Below, piece after piece: positions 41,304 to 49,938 of a DNA stretch of 64,000 bases. The position numbers and the translations under genes are program-made. The stretch covers positions 3,156,001 through 3,220,000 of the forward strand of contig NZ_CP157804.1 of NCBI RefSeq assembly GCF_040112705.1. Reading direction: 5' to 3'. The notes beneath the pieces were generated by a model. It did not search any database, was not told the DNA's origin, and worked only from the letters and a program-made list of their open reading frames with translations. Origin of the DNA: Flagellimonas sp. MMG031 (GTDB lineage: Bacteria > Bacteroidota > Bacteroidia > Flavobacteriales > Flavobacteriaceae). Each line of letters opens with the position of its first letter. The stretch's first letter is position 1.

Positions 41304-42080
41304 TCAAAGCTCCATACTTATAACACGCTGGATGGTTTCTTCAAAAAATGCAGGATGTTCGGCAACTACATTGCCTATTATTATAATACCGGGTTGATTG
41401 GTGTCCACTTGGGTAGACAGTGCTTCTACGTTATTTAACACACCCGTGCTGCAAGCTTCAGATGTCAAAGTCCCATTTTGTATAATGGCCACGGGCGTGT
41501 CCCCTCCCCTGTGCTTGCGAACCGCGCGGGATAGAGCACTCAACTTGCGTATTCCCATTAGGATGACCATAGTTGTGGTAGATTGCGCGGCATATTGGAA
41601 ATCCTTGGAAAACCCTCCCTGCTCAGTGGTGGCCGTAACCACCCAAAAACTGTTGCTGACCCCTCTTTTGGTCAACGGGATGCCTTGGCCTGCCGGAACG
41701 GCAATCGCGCTAGAAAGACCTGGAACTACTTCGACCGGAATGCCAAACGATTCTATATATTCAATTTCTTCTGCACCCCTTCCAAAGACAAAGGGATCTC
41801 CTCCTTTCAATCTGACCACATGTCCGTATCCAAGGGCACTTTCCACAATCAATTTATTGATATCCTCCTGCACAAGACTGTGTTTGCCACATCGTTTTCC
41901 TACGTATATTTTATGAATGTGATCATCTAACTCGTTTAAAAGAGATTTGTCCACAAGCGCATCGTACAAAACTACGTCCGCTTGTCGCAAAACCTTGAAA
42001 CCTCTTACTGTAATGAGGTCTGAGGCACCAGGTCCCGCGCCCACCAAAGTGACTTTTGCTTTATTTATGTGTTGCTGCAT
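41304..42080 (-). CDS. cobA: Uroporphyrinogen-III C-methyltransferase
   Basis: 258 aa SUMT that methylates uroporphyrinogen III twice with SAM to make precorrin-2, the precursor of siroheme. Hallmarks: VTLVGAGPGASDLITVRG at the start, ADVVLYDALVD, VRLKGGDPFVFGRGAEE, VVPGLSSAIAVPAGQGIPLTKRG and MGIRKL. Length and motifs are normal. It is divergent from nirB (121 bp between them), whose product needs siroheme. The later steps (oxidation and ferrochelation) are not encoded in this window. Confidence 0.95.
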   Translation of the reverse strand: MQQHINKAKVTLVGAGPGASDLITVRGFKVLRQADVVLYDALVDKSLLNELDDHIHKIYVGKRCGKHSLVQEDINKLIVESALGYGHVVRLKGGDPFVFGRGAEEIEYIESFGIPVEVVPGLSSAIAVPAGQGIPLTKRGVSNSFWVVTATTEQGGFSKDFQYAAQSTTTMVILMGIRKLSALSRAVRKHRGGDTPVAIIQNGTLTSEACSTGVLNNVEALSTQVDTNQPGIIIIGNVVAEHPAFFEETIQRVISMEL

Positions 42081-42122
42081 CCCTATAATATGTTTTGATT
42101 TTTACGAATCCCGCAACAAGAA

Positions 42123-42171
42123 TACGTATTTTTTTTGAAATAATCACTTATATAATACGTAATAATACTTA
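42123..42171. promoter_or_regulatory. TACGTA/TACTTA array between cobA and nirB
   Basis: TACGTA at 42123-42128 and 42156-42161, and TACTTA at 42166-42171, the last two exactly 10 bp apart as in the nasA promoter; a further ACTTA lies at 42046+100 (42146-42150). The array ends 30 bp before the nirB ATG and begins 43 bp before cobA. It probably controls both divergent genes. Confidence 0.45.
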
Positions 42172-42201
42172 GTTTTGAATCGTCTTTGAAAATTTCATGA
42201 T

Positions 42202-44721
42202 ATGAAAACAGTGATTGTTGTAGGTAACGGAATGGTTGGGTATAAGTTTTGTGAAAAATTTATTGCCCAACCCGCAAGTTCAAAATATAAACTGTTGGTC
42301 TTCGGTGAAGAGCCTCGCCCTGCGTATGACAGAGTACACCTCAGTGAGTATTTTGAGAGTCAAAATGCCAAGGCATTGGAGCTGGCCCCGCTTTCTTGGT
42401 ATCAAGATAATGGCATTGAACTCATTACAGGACAACGGGTTACCGATATAAAAAAGGATGAAAAGGCAATCCATACGGCATCAGGACAGACCTATGCCTA
42501 TGATTATTTGGTGCTGGCAACCGGTTCGGTTCCTTTTGTGCCCCCCATCCGTGGCGTAGAGAAAGAAGGTGTTTTTGTGTACCGTACCATTGAGGATTTG
42601 GAAGGAATGATGTCCTATGCTTCACAAATAAAGACCATAAAACCACATGGAAGAGCTGCCATTTTGGGTGGAGGACTCTTGGGGCTGGAAGCTGGCAAAG
42701 CTGTCTTGGATATGGGGCTGGAACCCCATGTTGTGGAGTTTGCCCCAAAACTAATGCCTCGCCAATTGGATACAAGAAGCAGCAATGTGCTACGGCTTGA
42801 ATTGGAGTCTATGGGAATGCACATTCATCTGAGCAAAGCTGCGAATCAAATAATGGGGGACAAGGTGATTGAGGGTATAGAGTTCGGAGAAGATGATTGC
42901 CTCGAAGTGGATATGCTCATTGTTTCCGCAGGAATCCGGCCAAGAGACGAACTGGGCAAAACCTGTGGGCTTGAAATGGGCAATCGTGGAGGTATTGTAG
43001 TGAACAATAAGATGCAGACTTCCGAAAAGGACATTTATGCCATAGGCGAAGTGGCCCTCTACAATCAAATGATCTATGGCCTTGTCGCACCAGGATATGA
43101 AATGGCCGAGGTGGCAGTCAACCAAATTTTGGAATCTCAAGACGTTGTTATGCCCCAAGATATCGATATGTCCACCAAGCTGAAGTTAATGGGCGTTGAT
43201 GTGGCCAGTTTTGGCACACCATATATGCCGGCAGAAAAAGGCTTGTCCATTATTTTTGAAGATAAAACCAAACATCTCTATAAGCGCATCAATGTAAGCC
43301 ACGATGGCAAAACGCTTTTGGGCGGAATCCTTGTCGGAGATGCGGCAGATTACAACATTTTGCACCAAATGTATTTGAACGGTATGGCATTGCCGGACAA
43401 TGCGGAAGAACTAATCGTTGGAACCCGTGGCGAAGGGGGTTCCGCCTTTGGTAGTGCCATGGACCTTCCTGATACCGCACAAATATGCTCGTGCGAAAGC
43501 ATTTCCAAAGGAAGAATATGCTCATCACTTTTGGATGGTGAATCAGATTCCCTAAAAGATATTGTTAGCTGCACCAAGGCAACCACAGGTTGCGGGGGAT
43601 GTAAACCGATGGTTGTGGAGCTTGTCAATGAGACCTTAAAATCCATGGGGAAAGAAGTGAAGGACATTGTATGCGAACATTTTGAATACACCAGACAGGA
43701 ATTGTATGGAATTATAAAAGTAAAGGGCATCACCACCTACAATGAAGCTCTTGACAAGTGCGGTAAGGGGGATGGGTGTGAGGTTTGTAAGCCGGTATTG
43801 GCTTCGATTTTTGCCTCCATCTATAATGACACGGCCAACAAGGAAGATGTCATTCAAGATTCCAATGATCGCTTTTTGGCCAATATCCAAAGGAATGGCA
43901 CCTATTCCGTGGTGCCGAGAGTGCCCGGTGGTGAAATTACCCCCGAAAAGTTGATCGTTCTGGGTGAAATTGCTAGGGAGTATGATCTATATACCAAAAT
44001 TACCGGAGGACAACGTATCGACCTCTTTGGTGCTCAATTGAACGATTTGCCGGCCATCTGGAAAAAGTTGATCGCGGCCGGGTTTGAAAGCGGACATGCC
44101 TATGGCAAAGCCTTGAGAACAGTGAAAAGCTGCGTAGGCTCAACATGGTGCCGGTACGGTATGGACGAGAGTGTGAGTTTTGCCATTGCATTGGAAGAAC
44201 GGTACAAGGGGCTGCGGTCTCCACATAAATTGAAAGGAGGTGTATCCGGCTGTATCAGGGAATGTGCAGAAGCAAGAGGAAAAGATTTTGGTGTGATAGC
44301 CGTGGAAGGTGGATGGAACCTCTACGTATGCGGAAATGGTGGAGCAACACCCAAACATGCACAGTTACTGGCAGAACAAATAGACAATGAAACGGTGATC
44401 AAATACTTGGACCGGTTTTTAATGTACTACATACGAACTGCAGCCCCATTGATGCGGACAGCTGCTTGGTTGGAGAAGCTCGAAGGTGGCATCGAACAGC
44501 TTAAACGAGTGGTGGTGGATGATAGTTTGAACATCGCCCAAGAACTGGAAGCCGATATGCAGGACCTTGTGGACAAATATGAATGCGAATGGAAACAAGC
44601 TGTTGAAAACGAAGAAATCGGAAAAAGATTCAAGCATTTCGTGAATTCTGATGATAGGGACGATAGTTTGGCATTTATCCCTATGAGAGAACAAAAAATG
44701 CCAGAACCATGGACTAGTTAA
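42202..44721 (+). CDS. nirB: Assimilatory NADH-nitrite reductase large subunit
   Basis: 839 aa (E. coli NirB is 847), reducing nitrite to ammonium with six electrons in the cytoplasm. FAD/NAD domains come first (VVGNGMVGYKF; AAILGGGLLGLEAGKA), then a BFD [2Fe-2S] domain (CSCESISKG and TTGCGGCKP, about 427-465) and a second cysteine cluster CGKGDGCEVCKP near 520, then the siroheme/4Fe-4S reductase domain with Cys644, Cys650, Cys684 and Cys688 (CVGSTWCRYG, GCIRECAEARG). All ligands are intact. It heads a plus-strand operon with nirD, DUF4202, the sensor kinase and DUF7009 genes. Confidence 0.95.
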   Translation: MKTVIVVGNGMVGYKFCEKFIAQPASSKYKLLVFGEEPRPAYDRVHLSEYFESQNAKALELAPLSWYQDNGIELITGQRVTDIKKDEKAIHTASGQTYAYDYLVLATGSVPFVPPIRGVEKEGVFVYRTIEDLEGMMSYASQIKTIKPHGRAAILGGGLLGLEAGKAVLDMGLEPHVVEFAPKLMPRQLDTRSSNVLRLELESMGMHIHLSKAANQIMGDKVIEGIEFGEDDCLEVDMLIVSAGIRPRDELGKTCGLEMGNRGGIVVNNKMQTSEKDIYAIGEVALYNQMIYGLVAPGYEMAEVAVNQILESQDVVMPQDIDMSTKLKLMGVDVASFGTPYMPAEKGLSIIFEDKTKHLYKRINVSHDGKTLLGGILVGDAADYNILHQMYLNGMALPDNAEELIVGTRGEGGSAFGSAMDLPDTAQICSCESISKGRICSSLLDGESDSLKDIVSCTKATTGCGGCKPMVVELVNETLKSMGKEVKDIVCEHFEYTRQELYGIIKVKGITTYNEALDKCGKGDGCEVCKPVLASIFASIYNDTANKEDVIQDSNDRFLANIQRNGTYSVVPRVPGGEITPEKLIVLGEIAREYDLYTKITGGQRIDLFGAQLNDLPAIWKKLIAAGFESGHAYGKALRTVKSCVGSTWCRYGMDESVSFAIALEERYKGLRSPHKLKGGVSGCIRECAEARGKDFGVIAVEGGWNLYVCGNGGATPKHAQLLAEQIDNETVIKYLDRFLMYYIRTAAPLMRTAAWLEKLEGGIEQLKRVVVDDSLNIAQELEADMQDLVDKYECEWKQAVENEEIGKRFKHFVNSDDRDDSLAFIPMREQKMPEPWTS

Positions 44722-44731
44722 ACTATAAGAC

Positions 44732-45109
44732 ATGAATACTTTATCACATAATTACAACCCAGTTTCAACAGATCAAGTCACAACTTGGTTCAAGGCCTGT
44801 TTGGAAAAGGACATTCCGGAAAATGGAGGCGCCTGCATCAAATATAAAAACCGACAGATTGCAATTTTTAACTACAAACGCAAACAACAATGGTATGCCT
44901 GTCAAAACCTTTGCCCGCACAAAATGGAAATGGTTTTGTCCAGGGGTATGATAGGCGACGCCGAAGGCATTGCCAAAGTCGCTTGCCCAATGCACAAAAA
45001 AACGTTTTCTCTTGAAACCGGGGAAAACTTGAACGGGGATTTGCCGGCTATCGCCACATTTCCCATAAAATTGGAAGATGGCTTTGTGTATATTGGTTTT
45101 TCTGAATAG
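44732..45109 (+). CDS. nirD: Nitrite reductase small subunit, Rieske type
   Basis: 125 aa partner of NirB, 10 bp after it. The chain has the Rieske fold with CPHK near residue 70 and CPMH about 25 residues later, i.e. Cx1H and Cx2H ligands for a [2Fe-2S] cluster. Enterobacterial NirD proteins have lost these ligands, so this version resembles the Rieske-active NasE-type subunits. It supports electron transfer or stability of the reductase. Confidence 0.93.
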   Translation: MNTLSHNYNPVSTDQVTTWFKACLEKDIPENGGACIKYKNRQIAIFNYKRKQQWYACQNLCPHKMEMVLSRGMIGDAEGIAKVACPMHKKTFSLETGENLNGDLPAIATFPIKLEDGFVYIGFSE

Positions 45110-45130
45110 TTTTAAAAAAACCAATGGTAT

Positions 45131-45721
45131 ATGGGCACTTCCGAAAAATTGATGGAGGCATTCAAACGGTTCGACGAAGCAAATGCAGAAGACCCCAACA
45201 AGGAGGTTTTTGAGGGAAGGGAGTATCCCAAAGAACTTTTGTACGCACAACGCATGACGCATATTCTGAACGCATTTGAGCCAGAAGCTTCAGAAGCTTT
45301 GCAGCTAACGGTACGTTGCCAACATATTTGTCGTTGGGAAATACCCCGTGAATCCTATGAAATGAATAGAGTGGGATATTTGAAATGGAGACAGGAACTC
45401 AAGAAATTCCATGCCCAGAAAGCGGGTGCCATTCTTAAAGAGGTAGGTTATGATGATGGCACGGTGGAAAGGGTGCAGTTTTTATTGCTCAAAAAACAAT
45501 TGAAAAAAGATGAGGACACCCAAACCCTGGAAGATGTAATATGTTTGGTTTTTTTGATGTATTATTATGACCCCTTCATACATAAACATAATGACGACAA
45601 GGTAATTTCCATAACACAGAAAACTTGGAAGAAAATGTCTCCCAAAGGTCACAAGGCAGCATTGGGTCTTTCCTTCTCCAATCGGGGATTGGAATTGGTT
45701 ACCAAGGCCATCTCTGAATAA
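45131..45721 (+). CDS. DUF4202 domain protein
   Basis: 196 aa, cytoplasmic, no signal or membrane helix. It matches the DUF4202 type with conserved segments RFDEANAEDPN, PKELLYAQRMT, RCQHICRWEIPRESY and KWRQELKKFHA, rich in His, Trp and Glu. It lies 21 bp after nirD and before the sensor kinase in the nitrite-reductase operon. DUF4202 genes are often near nitrite/sulfite metabolism in proteobacteria and flavobacteria as far as I recall; the function is unknown. A metal-binding or hydrolase-like role is possible from the H/D/E pattern, without proof. Confidence 0.88.
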   Translation: MGTSEKLMEAFKRFDEANAEDPNKEVFEGREYPKELLYAQRMTHILNAFEPEASEALQLTVRCQHICRWEIPRESYEMNRVGYLKWRQELKKFHAQKAGAILKEVGYDDGTVERVQFLLLKKQLKKDEDTQTLEDVICLVFLMYYYDPFIHKHNDDKVISITQKTWKKMSPKGHKAALGLSFSNRGLELVTKAISE

Positions 45722-45730
45722 TTGCATATC

Positions 45731-47572
45731 ATGGCAAAAACGCCCCATATGAACAACCCACAACTAACCTTGGACGTCTCCACCTTCTTGAGGATTCGAA
45801 AGTGGTACTTGTTGGCACTTTCCGCCATTGCCCTCACCATTATCATAGCCCAAATATTGATTCAAAATCACCTCAACTCACAGCTGGACGATTCCAGGGT
45901 GATCAATGTGGCGGGCAGGCAACGGGCCTATAGCCAAAAATTGGTTAAGGAGGCTTTATTGCTCAACCAAGCAAATCTGGGGGAAAGCGAGCAACAAGAG
46001 CTTTTAAAGGAATTGGCCCATACGCTCTACATCTGGAGAACATCCCACCTAGGGCTCCAAATGGGGAACGACAGCATTGGACTTCCCAAAGAGAATAATG
46101 TGTCCATTCTAGAACATTTTGATGAGATCTCCATACATCACAGTGCCATGGTCGACGCTATAAAAACCATACTTTCTCAAAAAGATACTTCTGGACAAGC
46201 TTTGGATATTCTATTGGCTAATGAAGGTCCCTTTTTAGAAAAAATGGACGCGATGGTCAATGCATATGACGCCATCAGTAAAGAAAGGTTGCAAAAACTA
46301 AAGGTCAAAGAGTACCTGTTGTTGTGTTTTTCCCTATTGATATTGGTTTTGGAGGTCCTGTTCATCTTCAGGCCGTTGTCGATACAAATCAAGGAAACCA
46401 TACGCAATCTGGTTAAAAGCCAGTTGCAATCGGAGGAAAACACCAAGGAAATCAAAAAAATATTTGAAGAAAAGGAACGATCGCTCCAAGAGCTGAAAGA
46501 ACTGAACTTTGTTATTGACAATGCCGCTCTCTTTACCAGTGCCCGCAGTGATGGTACTGTCGTTTTCATCAGTAAAAAATTCCTGACACTTTTAAATGAA
46601 TCCAACATTCCCCCAAACACACATCTTTCCGAAATATTGACCACCGATGAGGGACAAAGGCAATATCTCGGTGAGATTTTGACGAAACCAAGAAAGAGCA
46701 TCAGAACGGAGGAAATTGAAATAAAGACCAAAGCGGGCAACAAATTGTGGTTGGACATGTCCATTATCCCGATGCACCAAACAAGTCTAAAGCAAAGTGT
46801 GCTATTGCTGTGTTCCGATATTACGGAGCGCAAGAACAATCAAGAAAAGGTGGAACAGCTCACGCTTCAAAATTACGAGGACCGCATGCGCCAGAAGCAA
46901 TTACAGGCCAGCCTTATCGTGGAAGGACAAGAAGAGGAACGAAAACGGATCGCCAAGGACATTCATGATGGCATTGGGCAAATGCTCACTGCACTGCGGT
47001 TCAATATCGAATCCATCAACTTGGATCAAAAGGAGCGCACTAAAGAAAAAATAGCCTATCTAAAAGAGCTTACTTCTGATTTGATCAAAGGGGTTCGTAC
47101 AGCCACCTTTAATCTTACCCCTCCAGAACTGGGTGACCACGGTATTTTTCCAGCATTGCAAAAAATGACTTCGGAATTGAGTAAATTAACCGGAAAGAGC
47201 ATATTGTTCGAGAACAAAGCGGAACAAAACATCCGTTTTGATTCGTTGGCAGAAACAAATATTTATAGAGTTACCCAAGAAGCCGTAAACAATGCCATTA
47301 AATATGCGGACGCCAATTATATTTTGGTCTCCATAAACCTTACAGACAATGTGTTGAGCGTGGTCATAGATGATGACGGCAAAGGTTTTGATCCAACTAT
47401 TTTGGATCGCCCTCCAAAAAACAGCAGTGAGGGTGGGATGGGCGTATTTTTTATGAAGGAACGCATCAGTTATATCAATGGCAGATTGTTCATCAACTCC
47501 AGTCTCGGCCAAGGAACGCGTGTTACAATCAATTACAATCTAAACGATACCAAAAAGAAAAGAAACGTATGA
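45731..47572 (+). CDS. NarX-like nitrate sensor histidine kinase
   Basis: About 613 aa from ATG 45731 (MAKTPHMNN); TTG 45722 and ATG 45749 are alternatives. Order: membrane helix (about 26-46), a periplasmic helical domain of the PilJ/NarX type starting with RVINVAGRQRAYSQKLVKEA, which resembles the nitrate-binding P-box of NarX, a second helix (YLLLCFSLLILVLEVLFIF), a coiled coil, a PAS domain, a HisKA_3 domain with phospho-His near residue 412 (RIAKDIHDGIGQML) and an HATPase domain (EAVNNAIKYA, DDDGKGF, GGMGVFFMKERI). It probably pairs with the NarL-type regulator at 37.6 kb. Its end overlaps the next gene by ATGA. Confidence 0.93.
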   Translation: MAKTPHMNNPQLTLDVSTFLRIRKWYLLALSAIALTIIIAQILIQNHLNSQLDDSRVINVAGRQRAYSQKLVKEALLLNQANLGESEQQELLKELAHTLYIWRTSHLGLQMGNDSIGLPKENNVSILEHFDEISIHHSAMVDAIKTILSQKDTSGQALDILLANEGPFLEKMDAMVNAYDAISKERLQKLKVKEYLLLCFSLLILVLEVLFIFRPLSIQIKETIRNLVKSQLQSEENTKEIKKIFEEKERSLQELKELNFVIDNAALFTSARSDGTVVFISKKFLTLLNESNIPPNTHLSEILTTDEGQRQYLGEILTKPRKSIRTEEIEIKTKAGNKLWLDMSIIPMHQTSLKQSVLLLCSDITERKNNQEKVEQLTLQNYEDRMRQKQLQASLIVEGQEEERKRIAKDIHDGIGQMLTALRFNIESINLDQKERTKEKIAYLKELTSDLIKGVRTATFNLTPPELGDHGIFPALQKMTSELSKLTGKSILFENKAEQNIRFDSLAETNIYRVTQEAVNNAIKYADANYILVSINLTDNVLSVVIDDDGKGFDPTILDRPPKNSSEGGMGVFFMKERISYINGRLFINSSLGQGTRVTINYNLNDTKKKRNV

Positions 47573-47949
47573 AGATTAGGATAAAAGGAAATTCAATACG
47601 GTATAGGTTGACCAAGACTGAAGTAGAAACCTTTTGCAAAACAGGGGTTTTCAAAGAATCAACTGAATTTGGAACATCCACATTTACCTATGTCCTACGA
47701 GCAAAAAAAACCAAGGTCGACCTTCTAGAGGCCACCTATATTCAAGACACCATTACGCTTTACCTGGATGACAGAGAGCTATCTACATGGGCAAAATCGG
47801 ACAGGGTAGGCTACAGCAGCACCTCGGTGTTGCCCAGCGGAAAACAGCTATCACTTTTATTGGAAAAGGATTTTGCCTGTCTGGACAATACCACCGAAGA
47901 CCAATCGGACAATTACCCCAATCCAAAAAACGATAGCAACATATGCTAG
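47569..47949 (+). CDS. DUF7009 family protein
   Basis: 126 aa cytoplasmic protein, coupled to the kinase gene by an ATGA overlap. Segments such as MKIRIKGNSIRYRLTKTEV, FGTSTFTYVL and DNTTEDQSDNYPNP fit the small family DUF7009 found in Bacteroidota, typically beside nitrate/nitrite assimilation or sensor genes. It is beta-rich, without cysteine clusters (one CL near the end). Function unknown; its coupling to the sensor suggests an accessory role in nitrate sensing or enzyme assembly. The last gene of the nitrite operon, directly before repeat A. Confidence 0.8.
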   Translation: MKIRIKGNSIRYRLTKTEVETFCKTGVFKESTEFGTSTFTYVLRAKKTKVDLLEATYIQDTITLYLDDRELSTWAKSDRVGYSSTSVLPSGKQLSLLLEKDFACLDNTTEDQSDNYPNPKNDSNIC

Positions 47950-48030
47950 ATTTGCAAGCTTAACTGGCATTGTTTTGTAAATAAAATTAAGTGCAACTGC
48001 CATTGTTATGAAAACGCCGGACATAGCATA

Positions 48031-48155
48031 CCACCTTAGCCGGATAAAATTGAGCATCCTACAGCATGACACTAAAACCTGGATTTCAAATAACTAAAGC
48101 CAAGTATTAGATGGCTCAACTTTTCCGTTTTTGGTGGTCTCGACAATCCAGCTCA
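48031..48155 (+). repeat. Direct repeat A, right copy
   Basis: Second copy of the ~125 bp repeat at 30536-30661, same orientation, from CCTTAGCCGGATAAAA to GGTGGTCTCGACAATCC. It begins about 80 bp after the last nitrate-cluster gene, so the pair brackets about 17.4 kb that includes the integrase and all the nitrate genes. Confidence 0.75.
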
Positions 48156-48346
48156 TCCACACCAGTACCTTCCTACAAGAATACCTTAAAATAAATTTCT
48201 TCTTCGAAATCCTTTGTTCCGTGCCGCTTCCACGGAACTATGAACTTCTCCAGTTTCTTATTTGATATTCCCTGCTAAGCCCGCCGTCCCTCCTTTTTTG
48301 GGTGGCAAAACAACAACATCCCTTCCTGTAGCCGGCATAAAGCCAG

Positions 48347-48376
48347 ACCCCTCCCTTCCGAGGGGTTTCTTTTTTA
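48347..48376 (+). terminator. Rho-independent terminator
   Basis: ACCCCT (48347-48352) pairs with AGGGGT (48361-48366) around an 8-base loop, followed by TTTCTTTTTTAT on the plus strand. It is preceded by a GCCGGC-containing stretch. It may terminate the nitrite operon through repeat A, or belong to a lost gene. Confidence 0.7.
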
Positions 48377-48466
48377 TACGGCTCCCACAGCAAGGGATGC
48401 TGTACCCCATTTAGCATCAAAAAAAGGTGACAGCGATGGCGCTACTGGAAGTAAATCAAATACCAC

Positions 48467-48600
48467 AAAACATGAAATCGTACACATCCCATCTATCGGA
48501 AGCAGCACAAAACCATCAAAAAAAGGAAGACGCTCCAGATACCATAAGTAAATCATCTGCCTTCGGCCTTTCTTTTAATGCTGCTGGGGATGTGGTTCGG
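48467..48600 (+). repeat. Direct repeat B, left copy
   Basis: About 130 bp containing CATCAAAAAAAGGAAGACGC and a following AT-rich tail recur at 59548-59680 in the same orientation at about 80% identity. Part of the copy here is open for 80 codons (48427-48666), but the other copy is broken by stops and shifts, so I do not call a gene. Confidence 0.7.
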
Positions 48601-49164
48601 TTTTTCAATAACGAGTTCAATTATTTTTTAACCGCCCGCTTTGGGCATAAATCCTTTCAATCATGAGCAATTTCAGAAATCATGTTCTTTTATATGCATT
48701 GGTATTTTTTACTGGATGTATCTCCTTATTTACAAAAAAGAATCACTGAACCATCTATATTTATGTATGTTATTGCCAATATATAACTAGAACTGATTTT
48801 TATAATCCTACACATCCTATTGCACATTTTTTTATAGATTGAGAATCAAGAGAAACCCTCCTTCATAAAAATGTTCAAAACCAGTTCAAAAGGCATCAAA
48901 AATTTTAAAAACGACATTCAGGTCAAGTAGAATCTGGAAAATCCATACAAATGATATCCGAATTCTATGGAAGTCGGATAAAAATACCGGACACCGAAAG
49001 CAATATCTCTGGAGAAAATTCACCCTCCTTAGAAAAGGTAAAGTTCATATGTGAATCTACCATAGTAATAGATTCAGTTATTATCGGCTAATCCTGTTGC
49101 CCTTCTAAACACTGTATTTTATTTTTGACTCCTTCGCTGATTACGAACACAAACTAGGATAGAA
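48601..49164. other. Decayed or non-coding region with two tiny open frames
   Basis: Nothing large. A 28-codon frame at 48663-48749 starts with a leader like a lipoprotein signal (ALVFFTGC) and then stops, so it may be the truncated start of a lipoprotein gene. A frame open from about 48908 ends at 49091 (ATG at 48951, 46 codons) and includes GQVESGKSIQM before the ATG; I do not recognise it. Both may be remnants. Confidence 0.35.
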
Positions 49165-49854
49165 TTGCAGCATAACTTTTATATCAAAACCAAAAAGGAA
49201 CAGGACCGAATTCAAGCACTTATTGGAGCTGCTGCTTTTGTCGTTGTCTTGCTTTTCTCTTTGATTTCTTGGTTAACAGGATTTTACCTGCTTATCATGG
49301 TTGTCATTCCCATTGTGTTGTCCGTTATTGCTCCATTTTTTGATGTTCCTTCGCTGAAAAAAAGTGGGAAGCTGAACTATCATTCATTACTGTTTATTTC
49401 CGAACCCCCCAAGGATGGCACGCTAAAAGTGCATGGAGGTACGCTATTGGACTACGTTTTTGTTATAAATCGCCAAAAAAATGGAAAACAACGGACAGTC
49501 TTTATCCTGCAACAATATGTACAAGGACTTTTAGATTTGATTGCCACCTATGAGACTCAGGAGAACAATTCACTGGTAATCCATGGAACCAGTTATATCA
49601 TCAACGAAAGGACGGCAAAGCGAATTGGCTTCAGGAAAGTCAAGGGTGATGGTATCCAATACTTGATCTTACTCCTTAATTACTTCAATGTCATGATTCA
49701 ATACTCCATTTCAAAAGGAAAACTTTCCTTTCCGAAATTGACCGAAACGAACACCTTTGAGGCTACCTTGGGAGAACTAATCGCAAAAAAAGAAGATATC
49801 GAACGTTTGAACCAAATGTTGAAGACTACCATCGAAATCCAAAAAAGCACCTAA
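49165..49854 (+). CDS. Conserved-looking membrane protein, function unknown
   Basis: 229 aa from a TTG start (MQHNFYIKTKKEQDR); no ATG fits well before the membrane part. Two adjacent membrane helices (about 17-57) with a short turn are followed by a cytoplasmic or periplasmic domain of about 170 residues that starts SLKKSGKLNYHSLLFISEPPKDG and ends in a helical tail (EDIERLNQMLKTTIE). No motif that I can assign. Low gene density around it; single-gene unit. Confidence 0.6.
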   Translation: MQHNFYIKTKKEQDRIQALIGAAAFVVVLLFSLISWLTGFYLLIMVVIPIVLSVIAPFFDVPSLKKSGKLNYHSLLFISEPPKDGTLKVHGGTLLDYVFVINRQKNGKQRTVFILQQYVQGLLDLIATYETQENNSLVIHGTSYIINERTAKRIGFRKVKGDGIQYLILLLNYFNVMIQYSISKGKLSFPKLTETNTFEATLGELIAKKEDIERLNQMLKTTIEIQKST

Positions 49855-49938
49855 CAAAACCCAATTCCCACGCCTAAAATATTTCCTTACCTACCCTAGA
49901 ATTAAATACTGGCAATGCAGCCACCTGTTGCGTATGTC

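Noticed and set aside
48238..48420. Minus-strand frame of 60 codons
   Set aside because: It is made largely of the terminator hairpin and a G/C-rich flank; composition (CCCFATQKRRDGG) is not that of a folded protein.
48427..48666. Open frame of 79 codons on the plus strand
   Set aside because: It lies across repeat B; the other copy of the repeat (59548-59680) is interrupted by stops and shifts, so coding conservation is lacking.
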